Assembly: GCF_000177675.1 (NCBI RefSeq)
Contig: NZ_ADGX01000010.1
Location: forward strand, 1 to 64,000
Direction of reading: 5' to 3'
From: Parafrankia sp. EUN1f
GTDB lineage: Bacteria > Actinomycetota > Actinomycetes > Frankiales > Frankiaceae
DNA: 64,000 bases
In this document: piece by piece, positions 1 through 8,331 of the stretch
How the letters are laid out: each line of letters starts with the position of its first letter
How positions within the stretch are numbered: the first letter of the stretch is position 1
Position numbers and translations under genes: made by a program
Notes under the pieces: generated by a model
The model's database searches: none
Told to the model about the DNA's origin: nothing
The model's input: the letters and a program-made list of their open reading frames with translations, nothing else

Positions 1-206
1 CCACTCTTCGAGTGGTGGTTGACCGGGTAGCCGGCGGGTGTTGTTCGGGTTGCCGGGTCGGCCACCAGCTGGAGCATGGCGTGGACGTCGACCACGCAGG
101 CCACGCCTACGGCGCGAGGGCCAGACCGGCCGGATCTCGGCGCGCTTCGACGGCGACGCCGCCACCGGGCTCGCCGTCGGTGCGACTTCAGGGTCATGAC
201 GTCCAC

Positions 207-260
207 CACGGCGTGGGTATCAAGCACGGCGTGGGCATCAAGCACGGCGTGGGCATCGAG
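207..260. repeat. 18-bp tandem repeat, 3 copies
   Basis: Three consecutive copies of an 18-bp unit beginning CACGGCGTGGG, with one or two differences between copies. The surrounding bases 1-302 show no convincing gene on either strand; this stretch lies downstream of the minus-strand operon that ends at 303. Confidence 0.7.
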
Positions 261-302
261 TGCGACCGGCGGGTGTGTCTCTCCTCGCCCGCCGGTCGAC
301 TG

Positions 303-1751
303 TCAGACGCCGAGGCTTCGGCGCATCACGGCGGTCGCCGTAGCCGTTTTCGTGCGCAGGGGAAGAACCGCGCCGATGGCTCGGTAGGCACGGTTGATCA
401 GTCCGGGAACGTGCACGAGATCCCGGCCCAGGGTGGCCAGTGAACCGGCGGCGACGACCTCCGGAGTCAGTGTCCACGGTGGCAGGCGGGTGCTTCCAGA
501 GCGTGCCTGAAAGGGCGTGGCCGTCGTTCCGGGCAGTACGGTCTGGAACAGGACACCGCTGTCACGGTTCTCGTGCCATACGGCCGTCGCATACGAGAGC
601 AGAAATGCCTTTCCCGCCGAATAGACGGCGCTGTGCCCGATTGGTGCCAGGGCGTTCACCGAGGCGATGTGGATCACGGCCCCGCGGCCGCGACCGAGCA
701 TCGAGGGCAGGACGGCTCGGGTCAGCAGCACCGGAGCCAGCATGTTGAGGTGGACCAGGTCCGTGTAGGCGGCGGCGTCCGCGGCGGTGAACAGTCCCTT
801 GATGCCGATTCCGGCGCTGTTGACCAGCACGTCCACACGCCGCCCGTCGACAAGGCCCGGCAGCTTGTCGACGAAGGAGGGATCGGCCAGATCCAGGGGA
901 TGAGCGACCGCCCGGACGCCGTGTTCGGCGCGCAGCGCGGCGGCCACCCGGACCAGGTTCTCCGCGTCGTCGCTGGTCAGGATCAGATCCACGCCGAGGG
1001 TGGCGAGAGCTTCGGCATAGGCCCGGCCGATGCCCGACGACGCGCCTGTCACCAGCGCCCACCCGCCGTCGGCCGCCTGGGCGAGAACGGCCTTGCCGGC
1101 CGCCGACGTCCTGAACGGCGCCCGTACCCGCATCCGCACCGGCATCCGCCCCTCGGTTCGTGGCCCTGGCCTCCTGGCGGGCAGGCCCAGCCGCTCTCTC
1201 AGTGCCCTGCCCAGCCTGTGCCGCACTATCCGCAGAATGCCGAAGTAGCGCTTTTCGAGCGTCGTCTGGTAAACCCATCCGGTCTTCTCGACGCCGTCGA
1301 CCACGACCGGCCCGACGTATAACGGCCGCGGCCTGCTGTGGTGGTAGAAGTCGCGCAGCGCGGGAACCTCGGTGCCCATGATGACACTGTGTCTGCCGAC
1401 CTTTCCGCCCTGGTGCAGTACATGGCACCAGAACAGGAGGGAACGCCAGCTCCGGCGCAGGGGCGGCGCGAGCCAGGCGCAGGTGAACTCCTGGGTGTCT
1501 GTTTCGTCGATCTCCATCTCGCAGCGGGCCCGCGCCGGCTGCGGAATTCGGGTGAGAGTGCGGAAGGGGGGAGTCACGTTCAGTACGAAGCCGCCGACGA
1601 GATCGGGGCCGTCGAAGGTGGCGAAGACACGCGCAGAACGCAGATATTCGATTTCGACGGAATATCCAGAATATCGGGCATAATGTGCGGTGAACGCGGC
1701 CAGTTCGGTGTCCGTGCGCAGCCGCCTCAGCCGGAACGCGTGTCCCCCCAC
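303..1751 (-). CDS. GNAT-like N-terminal domain fused to short-chain dehydrogenase
   Basis: A two-domain protein. The first ~190 residues resemble an N-acyltransferase (GNAT-like) fold without a motif I can name with certainty. The C-terminal ~250 residues are a classical SDR: TGASSGIG cofactor loop near residue 234, NSAG near 311 and a YSAGK catalytic Tyr-Lys near 377. It is the last gene of a minus-strand operon with the SDR at 1816 and the monooxygenase at 2733. The frame stays open to an ATG at 1889, but that stretch overlaps the end of the upstream SDR and reads as non-coding, so I chose the GTG at 1751; no good ribosome site supports either start. The SDR assignment is firm, the GNAT assignment tentative. 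Substrate unknown, presumably a lipophilic ketone, alcohol or acyl compound. Confidence 0.75.
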   Translation of the reverse strand: MGGHAFRLRRLRTDTELAAFTAHYARYSGYSVEIEYLRSARVFATFDGPDLVGGFVLNVTPPFRTLTRIPQPARARCEMEIDETDTQEFTCAWLAPPLRRSWRSLLFWCHVLHQGGKVGRHSVIMGTEVPALRDFYHHSRPRPLYVGPVVVDGVEKTGWVYQTTLEKRYFGILRIVRHRLGRALRERLGLPARRPGPRTEGRMPVRMRVRAPFRTSAAGKAVLAQAADGGWALVTGASSGIGRAYAEALATLGVDLILTSDDAENLVRVAAALRAEHGVRAVAHPLDLADPSFVDKLPGLVDGRRVDVLVNSAGIGIKGLFTAADAAAYTDLVHLNMLAPVLLTRAVLPSMLGRGRGAVIHIASVNALAPIGHSAVYSAGKAFLLSYATAVWHENRDSGVLFQTVLPGTTATPFQARSGSTRLPPWTLTPEVVAAGSLATLGRDLVHVPGLINRAYRAIGAVLPLRTKTATATAVMRRSLGV

Positions 1752-1815
1752 CAGACCATGGTAGGGACGAACGGCGGTTCCGCGCGGCGACGGATGCCCG
1801 CGGAACGTGTGGGGC

Positions 1816-2727
1816 CTAGCGGAGCGCGCGGCGCAGGAGACGATGTGCCAGAGCCGGGTACTGTCGTGGCAAAAGCCGCACCACGGCATCGGTGATCTTT
1901 GCGTCGGTGCCCACGAGGATACGTGGCCGGTTCTCCTCGACGCCCCGCAGAATGATGGTCGCGGCCTTCTCCGCGGGAAGTCTCAGAAGCTTTTCGTTGT
2001 AGAGGCGGGCACGGTTGACCTGATCGTCGGTGATCTCCAGGTTCCGGCGCCGGGCCTCCTCCAGCGCGGCGTTGGCGATGTTGGTCTTCACTCCACCCGG
2101 GTGGACGACGGTGACCCGCACCGGATGGTTCCCCTGCAGCATCTCGATGCGCAGGGTCTCGGTGAAACCCCGGACCCCGAACTTCGAGGCGCAGTAGGGG
2201 CCGAGCTCGGGCTGGGCCATGAATCCGTTGAGGCTCGACATATTGATGACGTGGCCGTCGCCGGAGGCGATGAGATACGGCAGGAACGCCTTGGTGCCGT
2301 GCAGCACACCCCACAGGTTCACGGACAGGACGCGCTCGAAGACCGTCCAGTCGGAGTCGAGGATCGTGGTACCGGCGCCGGCGATTCCGGCATTGTTGTA
2401 GAGCTGGTGGACGGTCCCGAAACGGGCGTTGACCTCGGCGGCGAAGGCCTCCACCGCGGCGCGGTCACTGACGTCGAGGTGGCTGGTGTGCAGGTCGGGC
2501 ACGTCGGCACCGGCGGCCGCCTTGACCAGGTCGGCGGTCTCAGCGAGGCCGGCGTCGTCGACGTCGGCAAGGGCGAGCCGGGCGCCCCGGCTCGCGAGGC
2601 CCAGCGTGAGGGCCCGGCCTATACCCGAGGCGGCACCGGTGACGACGGCGACCTTGCCGTGGATGCTGGTCAGGGTGCTTCTCCTCCGTGCTGGGCCGTT
2701 CCCGGCCGGGTGGTTCAGGCGGTTCAA
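1816..2727 (-). CDS. short-chain dehydrogenase/reductase
   Basis: A complete SDR: TGAASGIG (residues 30-37), NNAG (111-114), the Ser region at 163-165 and YCASK (178-182). It should carry out NAD(P)-dependent oxidation or reduction of an alcohol/ketone. The ATG at 2727 lies 5 nt after the stop of the monooxygenase-hydrolase gene, so the two are probably co-transcribed. A strong GGAGGAG purine run sits 7 nt upstream of an in-frame CTG at 2671-2673, so the real start may be that CTG, giving a protein 18 residues shorter and beginning just before the Rossmann fold. Operon context points to a ketone/alcohol degradation route. Confidence 0.85.
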   Translation of the reverse strand: MNRLNHPAGNGPARRRSTLTSIHGKVAVVTGAASGIGRALTLGLASRGARLALADVDDAGLAETADLVKAAAGADVPDLHTSHLDVSDRAAVEAFAAEVNARFGTVHQLYNNAGIAGAGTTILDSDWTVFERVLSVNLWGVLHGTKAFLPYLIASGDGHVINMSSLNGFMAQPELGPYCASKFGVRGFTETLRIEMLQGNHPVRVTVVHPGGVKTNIANAALEEARRRNLEITDDQVNRARLYNEKLLRLPAEKAATIILRGVEENRPRILVGTDAKITDAVVRLLPRQYPALAHRLLRRALR

Positions 2728-2732
2728 ACGGT

Positions 2733-5447
2733 TCAGGCGGTTCGGGCGTTGCCGGCCGCCTGGGCTTCGCCGGCCGGGTGGGTGGTGCTGGCCGGGCGGG
2801 CGGTGCCGGTGTGGTCGGTGATGAGCTCGACGAGCTGGTCGACGACGCCCGGTGCGAGGTGATGGCGCAGACCGGTGATCTCGACGTGTCGCGCTCCCGT
2901 GATCGCCGTCGCGGTGGCCCGGCCGCCGCTGGGATGAACCATCAGATCGGCGTCGCCATGGATGACCAGGGTCGGCGCGGTGACGGCGGCGAGCGAGGCG
3001 GTGCGGTTGCCCGAGGCCTGGATCGCGCCGATCTGCCGGGCGACCCCGGCGCGTCCCCGCGGTCCCGGCCCGCGGTCCCAGGCCCGGGCGGCCCAGTCGG
3101 ATTCGACGTCCACATCGGGCGGGTAGGTGGTCGACCCGATATGCCCGAGCAGCGCCAGGTGGCGGGCCACGGCCTCCTCGCGGTCGCGGGGCGGGCGCCC
3201 GGCCATCAGCCGCAGCGTCGACCGGGCCGGCTGCCCGACCTGACGCGCACCCGTGGTCGAGAAGATCGAGGTGAGGGTGGCGACCCGCTCCCCGTGGCGG
3301 GCGGCGAGCGACTGGGCGATCATGCCGCCCATCGACATGCCGACGACATGGGCGCGGGCGACGCCGAGCTGGTCGAGCAGCCCCACCGTGTCCTCGACCA
3401 TGGCGACCAGGCTGTAGGCGTCGGGGCGGGGGCGGGCCAGCAGCAGCCGGGCCCGGCCCGGCGGAGGCGGCGGTGGTGACGCGGTGGGGAACGTCGTCCG
3501 ACCGACGTCACGATTGTCGAACCGGATGACCCGCAGGCCGCCGGACACCAGACCGGCCACCATCGACTCCGGCCAGGACGCCAGGTCGAGGCTGAGCCCG
3601 GCGATCAACAGCACCGGGACCGTGCCACCGGGATCGCTCTGGCCGCTCTGGCCGCTCTGGCCGCTCTGGCTGGACTGGTCGGACTGGTCCGGCTCGTCGA
3701 TCCGATAGCACAGCCGCATCCCGTTGGGCAGGTCGCAGAACCGCTCGTCCTGCCCGGCGGAGGCCGGTACCGATGCCGGGGTTGCTGTCAGTACCGATGC
3801 CGATGCCGATGCCGACGCCGGTGTCAGCGTCGGGGCCTGGGCCTGGGCCTGGGCCTGCCGGGCTCGGGTGAACCGCAGCTCGTCGTCCTCTACCGGCATC
3901 CGCCGCAGCAGCCTGACATCACCGAAGTAGTCGAACGACGTCCGCCACGGTGCCCGGTCGCCCTGCCGGGGCAGCTCGTCGATGGAACGCTGGATGTAGC
4001 CGGCGCCGAAATCGAGGAACGGCTGGGTGCTCAGTGCTGGGCCGGTGACCGCCGGGCAGGCCGTGTCGTAGCCGTTCGCGTCCATATGGGCCAGCAGGCG
4101 GCACAGGTGCTGTGCGAGCAGGCCGACCTTGAGCGTCCAGGAGGAGTTCGTATAGCCGACCAGGTAGGCGAAGTTCGGCACGCCGGAAAGCATGAGGCCC
4201 TTGTAGGAGACGGTGGACGGCAGCCGCACCGGCTCTCCGTCGACAGCCAGGCTGACGTCGCCGAGCGACTTCAGGTTCAGCCCGGTGGCGGTGACGATGA
4301 CATCCGCCGCCAGCTCCCGGCCGGATTCCAGCAGCACACCGTCCTCGGTGAACTCGGTGATCCGGTCGGTGACGACCGAGGCCGCGCCGCGACCGATCGT
4401 CCGGAAAAGATCCGCACCGGGGGCGATGCACAGCCGTTGATCCCACGGGTCATACGGCGGGTTGAAATGCTCGTCGACCGGATAACCGGCGGGCAGCAGC
4501 ATCCTGGTCAGCCGGCGGAGGATGCGGCGGGCCGCCGTCGGATACCGCCGGCAGAAACGCCAGATCGCCTGCTGGCGAAAAATGTAGAGGGGGCGGATGA
4601 TCGCGTGCGCGCGCTCCGCGCCGACCGCGCGCCGCAGCCCGATGGACAGCACGTCCCTGCTGGCCATCGGCAGGATGTAGGTGGGCGTCCGCTGCAGCAT
4701 GGTCACGTGCCGCGCGGTGGCGGCCAGCGCCGGGACCAGCGTCACCGCCGTCGCACCACTGCCGACCACCACGACCCGTTTCCCGGTGCAGTCGAGATCC
4801 GCCGGCCAGTGCTGGGGGTGGACGATCTGCCCGCGGAACCGTTCCCGGCCTTCGAACCGCGGGGTGTAGCCCTCGTCGTAGCGGTAGTAGCCGGTCGCGG
4901 ACAACAGCCAGGAGCAGGTCAGCGTCCGGCGGGTCCCGGACCGGCGGCCTTCACCACCACCACCGCTGCTTTCACCACCACCGCCGCCGCCGTTGCCGAC
5001 CTCGACCTCGACCTCGACGGTCCAACGCGCGTCGGGTGACGACCAGGAGGCGCCGACCACCTTCGTCCGAAGGTGGATCCTGCTCTCGATGCCGAACTCG
5101 GCCGCGGTGTCGTGCAGGTAGGTGAGGATCTCGTCGCCGCCGGCGAGCGTTCCGTCGCCGCGCCACGGCTTGAACTCGTAGCCGAACGTGTGCAGGTCGG
5201 AGTCCGAGCGGATACCCGGGTACCGGAACAGATCCCAGGTGCCGCCGATCGCCCCGCGTGCCTCCACGATCGCGTAGCTGCGCCGAGGATGGTCCCGCTG
5301 CAGGTAGTACGCGGCGCCGATACCGGAGATCCCCGCCCCGACGATGAGGACGTCGACGTGCTCGGGAAGGCCGACGTGCTCGGGAAGGCCGCGCGTGCGC
5401 TCGACAGAGCCGCGAGCGTGCGCGGCGGAGTCGGAGTTCGGCGACAT
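2733..5447 (-). CDS. Baeyer-Villiger monooxygenase fused to alpha/beta hydrolase
   Basis: One 904-residue frame carries two enzymes. Residues ~33-525 are a flavin Baeyer-Villiger monooxygenase: VGAGISGIG FAD loop (36-44), the BVMO fingerprint FRGQIVHPQHWP (~208-219), then a second dinucleotide-binding loop VGSGATAV. Residues ~525-560 are a low-complexity Ala/Gln/Ser linker encoded by short tandem repeats. Residues ~565-890 are an alpha/beta hydrolase with nucleophile elbow GMSMGG (~704), an Asp in HGDAD (~831) and a terminal His (~860). The expected chemistry is ketone to ester or lactone, then hydrolysis of that ester. Gly-rich (~150-172) and Ser-Gln repeat (~590-605) inserts are unusual. 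First gene of the operon, divergent from the PucR regulator at 5585. Confidence 0.9.
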   Translation of the reverse strand: MSPNSDSAAHARGSVERTRGLPEHVGLPEHVDVLIVGAGISGIGAAYYLQRDHPRRSYAIVEARGAIGGTWDLFRYPGIRSDSDLHTFGYEFKPWRGDGTLAGGDEILTYLHDTAAEFGIESRIHLRTKVVGASWSSPDARWTVEVEVEVGNGGGGGGESSGGGGEGRRSGTRRTLTCSWLLSATGYYRYDEGYTPRFEGRERFRGQIVHPQHWPADLDCTGKRVVVVGSGATAVTLVPALAATARHVTMLQRTPTYILPMASRDVLSIGLRRAVGAERAHAIIRPLYIFRQQAIWRFCRRYPTAARRILRRLTRMLLPAGYPVDEHFNPPYDPWDQRLCIAPGADLFRTIGRGAASVVTDRITEFTEDGVLLESGRELAADVIVTATGLNLKSLGDVSLAVDGEPVRLPSTVSYKGLMLSGVPNFAYLVGYTNSSWTLKVGLLAQHLCRLLAHMDANGYDTACPAVTGPALSTQPFLDFGAGYIQRSIDELPRQGDRAPWRTSFDYFGDVRLLRRMPVEDDELRFTRARQAQAQAQAPTLTPASASASASVLTATPASVPASAGQDERFCDLPNGMRLCYRIDEPDQSDQSSQSGQSGQSGQSDPGGTVPVLLIAGLSLDLASWPESMVAGLVSGGLRVIRFDNRDVGRTTFPTASPPPPPPGRARLLLARPRPDAYSLVAMVEDTVGLLDQLGVARAHVVGMSMGGMIAQSLAARHGERVATLTSIFSTTGARQVGQPARSTLRLMAGRPPRDREEAVARHLALLGHIGSTTYPPDVDVESDWAARAWDRGPGPRGRAGVARQIGAIQASGNRTASLAAVTAPTLVIHGDADLMVHPSGGRATATAITGARHVEITGLRHHLAPGVVDQLVELITDHTGTARPASTTHPAGEAQAAGNARTA

Positions 5448-5527
5448 TCGGTGACCTCCCAGCCGGTATCAAGCACCGTATGGGGACTTATGGTGTCGCC
5501 GCAGCGCGCGATTCACCAGGGATGAAG

Positions 5528-5555
5528 TGCACCATCCTGGATGGAAACTGGTGCA
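5528..5555. promoter_or_regulatory. nested palindrome between BVMO operon and pucR-type gene
   Basis: The 137-bp divergent intergenic region holds TGCACC (5528-5533) facing GGTGCA (5550-5555), with a perfect inner palindrome CCATC-CTG-GATGG (5532-5544). It is placed to control both the minus-strand operon and the GTG start at 5585. I infer this is the operator of the PucR regulator. Confidence 0.5.
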
Positions 5556-5584
5556 GATTGCACTGCCTGCCGTAGGTTCGGGTC

Positions 5585-6817
5585 GTGTCCTGGGACCTTC
5601 CGTCCAGCCGGATCCGCGAGCTGCTACGCCGCGGCGCCGAGCTGGTGCTGCATCCCAATCCGGATTGGCTCGACGAGCTCGACGCGGCGACCCTGGCCGG
5701 CCCGGCCCGCCAGCAGGTCGCGGAGGACCCGGTCCTCGCCGCGGCCATCCGGCGCAGCAACCGCGCGAACCTGCGCTACTGGGCGGCGGCCAACATCCGC
5801 GCCCCGGGGGAGCGGGTGCCGGCCGATCTGGGGGATGTGCCGCTCGCGGTCGCCCGCGACCTGGTCCGGCGCGGCCTGGACGACGCGATGCTCGGCGCCT
5901 ATCGATCCGGTCAGAGCGTCGCCCTGCGCTACTGGATCGAGATCGTGTTCACCCTCACCTCCGACCCGGAGGAGCTGCGGGCCCTGCTGGACGTCTCCTG
6001 CCGCTCGATCGCCACCTACATCGAGGACACCGTCGACGCGATCGCCGCCCAGATGGACCGGGAACGCGCCGACCTCACCCACGGCACCCACGCCGAGCGC
6101 CGCGAGGCCGTCACCCTGCTGCTGGACGGGGCGCCGCTCTCCCCGCAGCGTGCGCAGCAGCGGCTGGGCTATCGCCTCGAAGGCGCGCACTGGGCGGCCG
6201 TCATCTGGAGCGACGACCCCGACATCGACCTCGCCGCCCTCGACCGGGCCGCCGACCTGTTCGCCGTGGCCGCCGGTGACCCCCGGCCGCTGACCGTGCT
6301 CGCCAGTGCCGCGACCCGCTGGGTCTGGGTCCACGGCGAGCCGGACCTCGCCCGGCTGCACGCCACGGCCGCCGAGATCCCGGCCGCCCGCATCGCGATC
6401 GGCCGCCGCCGGGTCGATCTCGACGGGTTCCGGCGCAGCCATCATGACGCCCTCACCGTGCAGCGGATGCTGGCCCGGCTGGGCGCGCCCCGCCAGATCG
6501 CCACCTACGCCGATGTGGAGCTCGTCGCGCTGCTCACCACCGACCGCGAACGCGCCGACCAGTTCGTCGCCGGCGCCCTCGGGGATCTCGCCACCGCCCC
6601 GCCCGAGCTTCGTGAGGCGGTGCGCACCTTCGTCGCCGCCGGCTGTAACGCCACCGCCGCCGCGGGCCGGCTCTACACCCACCGCAACACCCTGCTGCGC
6701 CGGCTCGCCCGCGCCGAGCGCCTGCTACCGGTGCCGCTCGCCGACAACCTCATCCCGGTCGCGGCCGCACTGGAGGTACAGCACTGGCATGCCGGCGCAT
6801 GGCCACCCGCAGTCTGA
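5585..6817 (+). CDS. PucR/CdaR-family transcriptional regulator
   Basis: A 410-residue protein starting at GTG. The C-terminal ~60 residues are the PucR helix-turn-helix, recognisable from the TAAAGRLYTHRNTLLRRLAR pattern; the central part resembles the GGDEF-like domain of CdaR-type regulators, and the N-terminal ~160 residues resemble the helical sensor found in many actinobacterial members. It is divergent from the BVMO-hydrolase operon and most likely activates it in response to the substrate. The family assignment is firm; the target is inferred from position and from the palindrome at 5528-5555. Confidence 0.85.
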   Translation: MSWDLPSSRIRELLRRGAELVLHPNPDWLDELDAATLAGPARQQVAEDPVLAAAIRRSNRANLRYWAAANIRAPGERVPADLGDVPLAVARDLVRRGLDDAMLGAYRSGQSVALRYWIEIVFTLTSDPEELRALLDVSCRSIATYIEDTVDAIAAQMDRERADLTHGTHAERREAVTLLLDGAPLSPQRAQQRLGYRLEGAHWAAVIWSDDPDIDLAALDRAADLFAVAAGDPRPLTVLASAATRWVWVHGEPDLARLHATAAEIPAARIAIGRRRVDLDGFRRSHHDALTVQRMLARLGAPRQIATYADVELVALLTTDRERADQFVAGALGDLATAPPELREAVRTFVAAGCNATAAAGRLYTHRNTLLRRLARAERLLPVPLADNLIPVAAALEVQHWHAGAWPPAV

Positions 6818-6881
6818 AAGCCTGCAACCTGACAGCCGGCGCAGAACCCCGAACTTCGGGTTGCCGTTGCTGCTGAGCAAG

Positions 6882-6923
6882 ATCCGAGGATCTTGGCGGC
6901 TGGAACGACCAAAATCCTCGGAT
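6882..6923. terminator. bidirectional stem-loop between convergent genes
   Basis: ATCCGAGGAT (6882-6891) is perfectly complementary to ATCCTCGGAT (6914-6923), with extra AAGAT/ATCTT pairing outside. It lies between the convergent ends of the PucR gene (6817) and the lipoprotein gene (7027). Confidence 0.6.
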
Positions 6924-6930
6924 GATCTTC

Positions 6931-6988
6931 GAGTTGCGGCTGCGGCTGCGGCAGCGGTTGCGGTTGCGGTTGCGGTTGCGAGCTGCGG
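6931..6988. repeat. hexanucleotide repeat (GGTTGC/GGCTGC)n
   Basis: An imperfect run of about nine 6-bp units just downstream of the stem-loop, ending before the stop of the lipoprotein gene. Non-coding. Confidence 0.6.
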
Positions 6989-7026
6989 CTGTCGGTGTGG
7001 GCGGGTTGGTGGCACGCCCCGCTACC

Positions 7027-8022
7027 TCACGGCAGCAGGTCCGCGCAGCCCGTCTCGTCCGGCAGCAGCGGGCGGAACCTGACCATCCACTGCCGGCCAT
7101 CGGACGTCCACCGAGTGGTGCTCACCGCGGTGCGGGCGACCGCCAGCAGCTCCCGTGCCTGGTCGCCGCTGACCGTGGCGCAGGTTGTCCTGGTGAGCGA
7201 GCCGAACGGCTCACCCGGAAGCGATGGTCCTGGCCAGGCAGGTACGCCCGTGCCGGTCGCGGGGTCGCATCCGGCGAGCGGACCACCGCCGGACGGCGCC
7301 GACGGGCAGCCTTCGGGCCGCGGCTCGACGAACGCGGCCACGGCGGCCGGCGTGTACGGCTCGGGCTCGCTGACCGCGCGGGGGCCGAGCGTGGTCGGCA
7401 GGTCGGTCAGCGCGTCCTGTAGCTGTTCGAGCGCCTCCCGCGCGGACCGCTGCCGTGCTGTCAGCTCGGATCCACCCATCGCGGGCGTGTACTCGGACAG
7501 CGCATAGACCGACGTCGTCCGGACGCCATCCGCGGTGCGGACGGTGAACCTGGTAGTCGACGAATCCGTGATCCGCGGCTGGCCGAAGTCCCGGTCGCCG
7601 CCGACACCGGCCGCGACGGCGAGGTCGACGAGCTTCTGGACGTCCGCAGCCGAGATCCGCCGCAGCTGGAGTGCGGGCAGCGCAGGGCCCGGCCCCCCGG
7701 CAGGCGACGGATCCCGGGTGATCACCCGACCGTCCTGGTAGACGACCACCGACGGCAGACGGACGGCCTGCATGTCCACAGTGACCATGCCTCCGAGCAC
7801 ATCCACCCGGATGGCGACGCTGTCGGCGCTGTCACCGGGAAGGGAACCGCGCGGCGCGGGTGGGGTCCGGGTGGTGCCGGGGGCGTAGGTCAGCCGGCTT
7901 CGCGGTCGGTCGCCGCGTCCGTCGCCGCTGGTCTCGGTACACGCCGCGGTCGAGACCACCAGGACGGCCAGGGGAACTGCGGCCGCCATCAGCCGGAAGC
8001 CGCGGTGCGTCATCATCGCCAT
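7027..8022 (-). CDS. putative lipoprotein of unknown function
   Basis: 331 residues beginning with a basic, then hydrophobic, signal peptide and a lipobox ending in a Cys at about residue 28 (VSTAAC), so it is probably lipid-anchored outside the membrane. The mature part is Pro/Gly-rich at first, with Cys-containing segments near the C-terminus, and resembles no family I can name. An AAAGGG ribosome site precedes the ATG at 8022. It stands alone between convergent and upstream minus-strand genes. Confidence 0.7.
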   Translation of the reverse strand: MAMMTHRGFRLMAAAVPLAVLVVSTAACTETSGDGRGDRPRSRLTYAPGTTRTPPAPRGSLPGDSADSVAIRVDVLGGMVTVDMQAVRLPSVVVYQDGRVITRDPSPAGGPGPALPALQLRRISAADVQKLVDLAVAAGVGGDRDFGQPRITDSSTTRFTVRTADGVRTTSVYALSEYTPAMGGSELTARQRSAREALEQLQDALTDLPTTLGPRAVSEPEPYTPAAVAAFVEPRPEGCPSAPSGGGPLAGCDPATGTGVPAWPGPSLPGEPFGSLTRTTCATVSGDQARELLAVARTAVSTTRWTSDGRQWMVRFRPLLPDETGCADLLP

Positions 8023-8098
8023 GGCCCTTTGACGGGACAGCGCCCGGTCTGGTTCGTACCTCTCTACCGTGGATCTGCCGGCGACCGCTGAGAACCCG

Positions 8099-8170
8099 CT
8101 GGCCTGCCTGGCCTGCCTGGCCTGCCTGGCCTGGGTGGCTTGGGCGGCCTGGGTGGCTTGGGCGGCCCGG
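8099..8170. repeat. 9-bp tandem repeat, ~8 copies
   Basis: Eight consecutive 9-bp units related to CTGGCCTGC, drifting to GTGGCTTGG/GCGGCCTGG in the second half. It lies in the 309-bp gap between the lipoprotein and the ComB-like gene. There is no spacer structure, so it is not a CRISPR. Confidence 0.7.
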
Positions 8171-8331
8171 CTTCATGCGGTGGCGGCGGAGACGTTCCCG
8201 TGTAGTTCGTCCCAGGATTGCCGCGCAGCGGCGATGGCATCCCGATGTTCCCGGGACCAGTCCGCCAGCGCGAATATCGCGGTGATGAGGCTCTCGCCGA
8301 CGGGCGTGACCCGGCCGGATCCCAGCCGGCC

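Noticed and set aside
8099-8170. Tandem repeat examined as a CRISPR array
   Set aside because: Units are 9 bp and contiguous, with no unique spacers. The same holds for the repeats at 207, 10704, 15945 and 50143.
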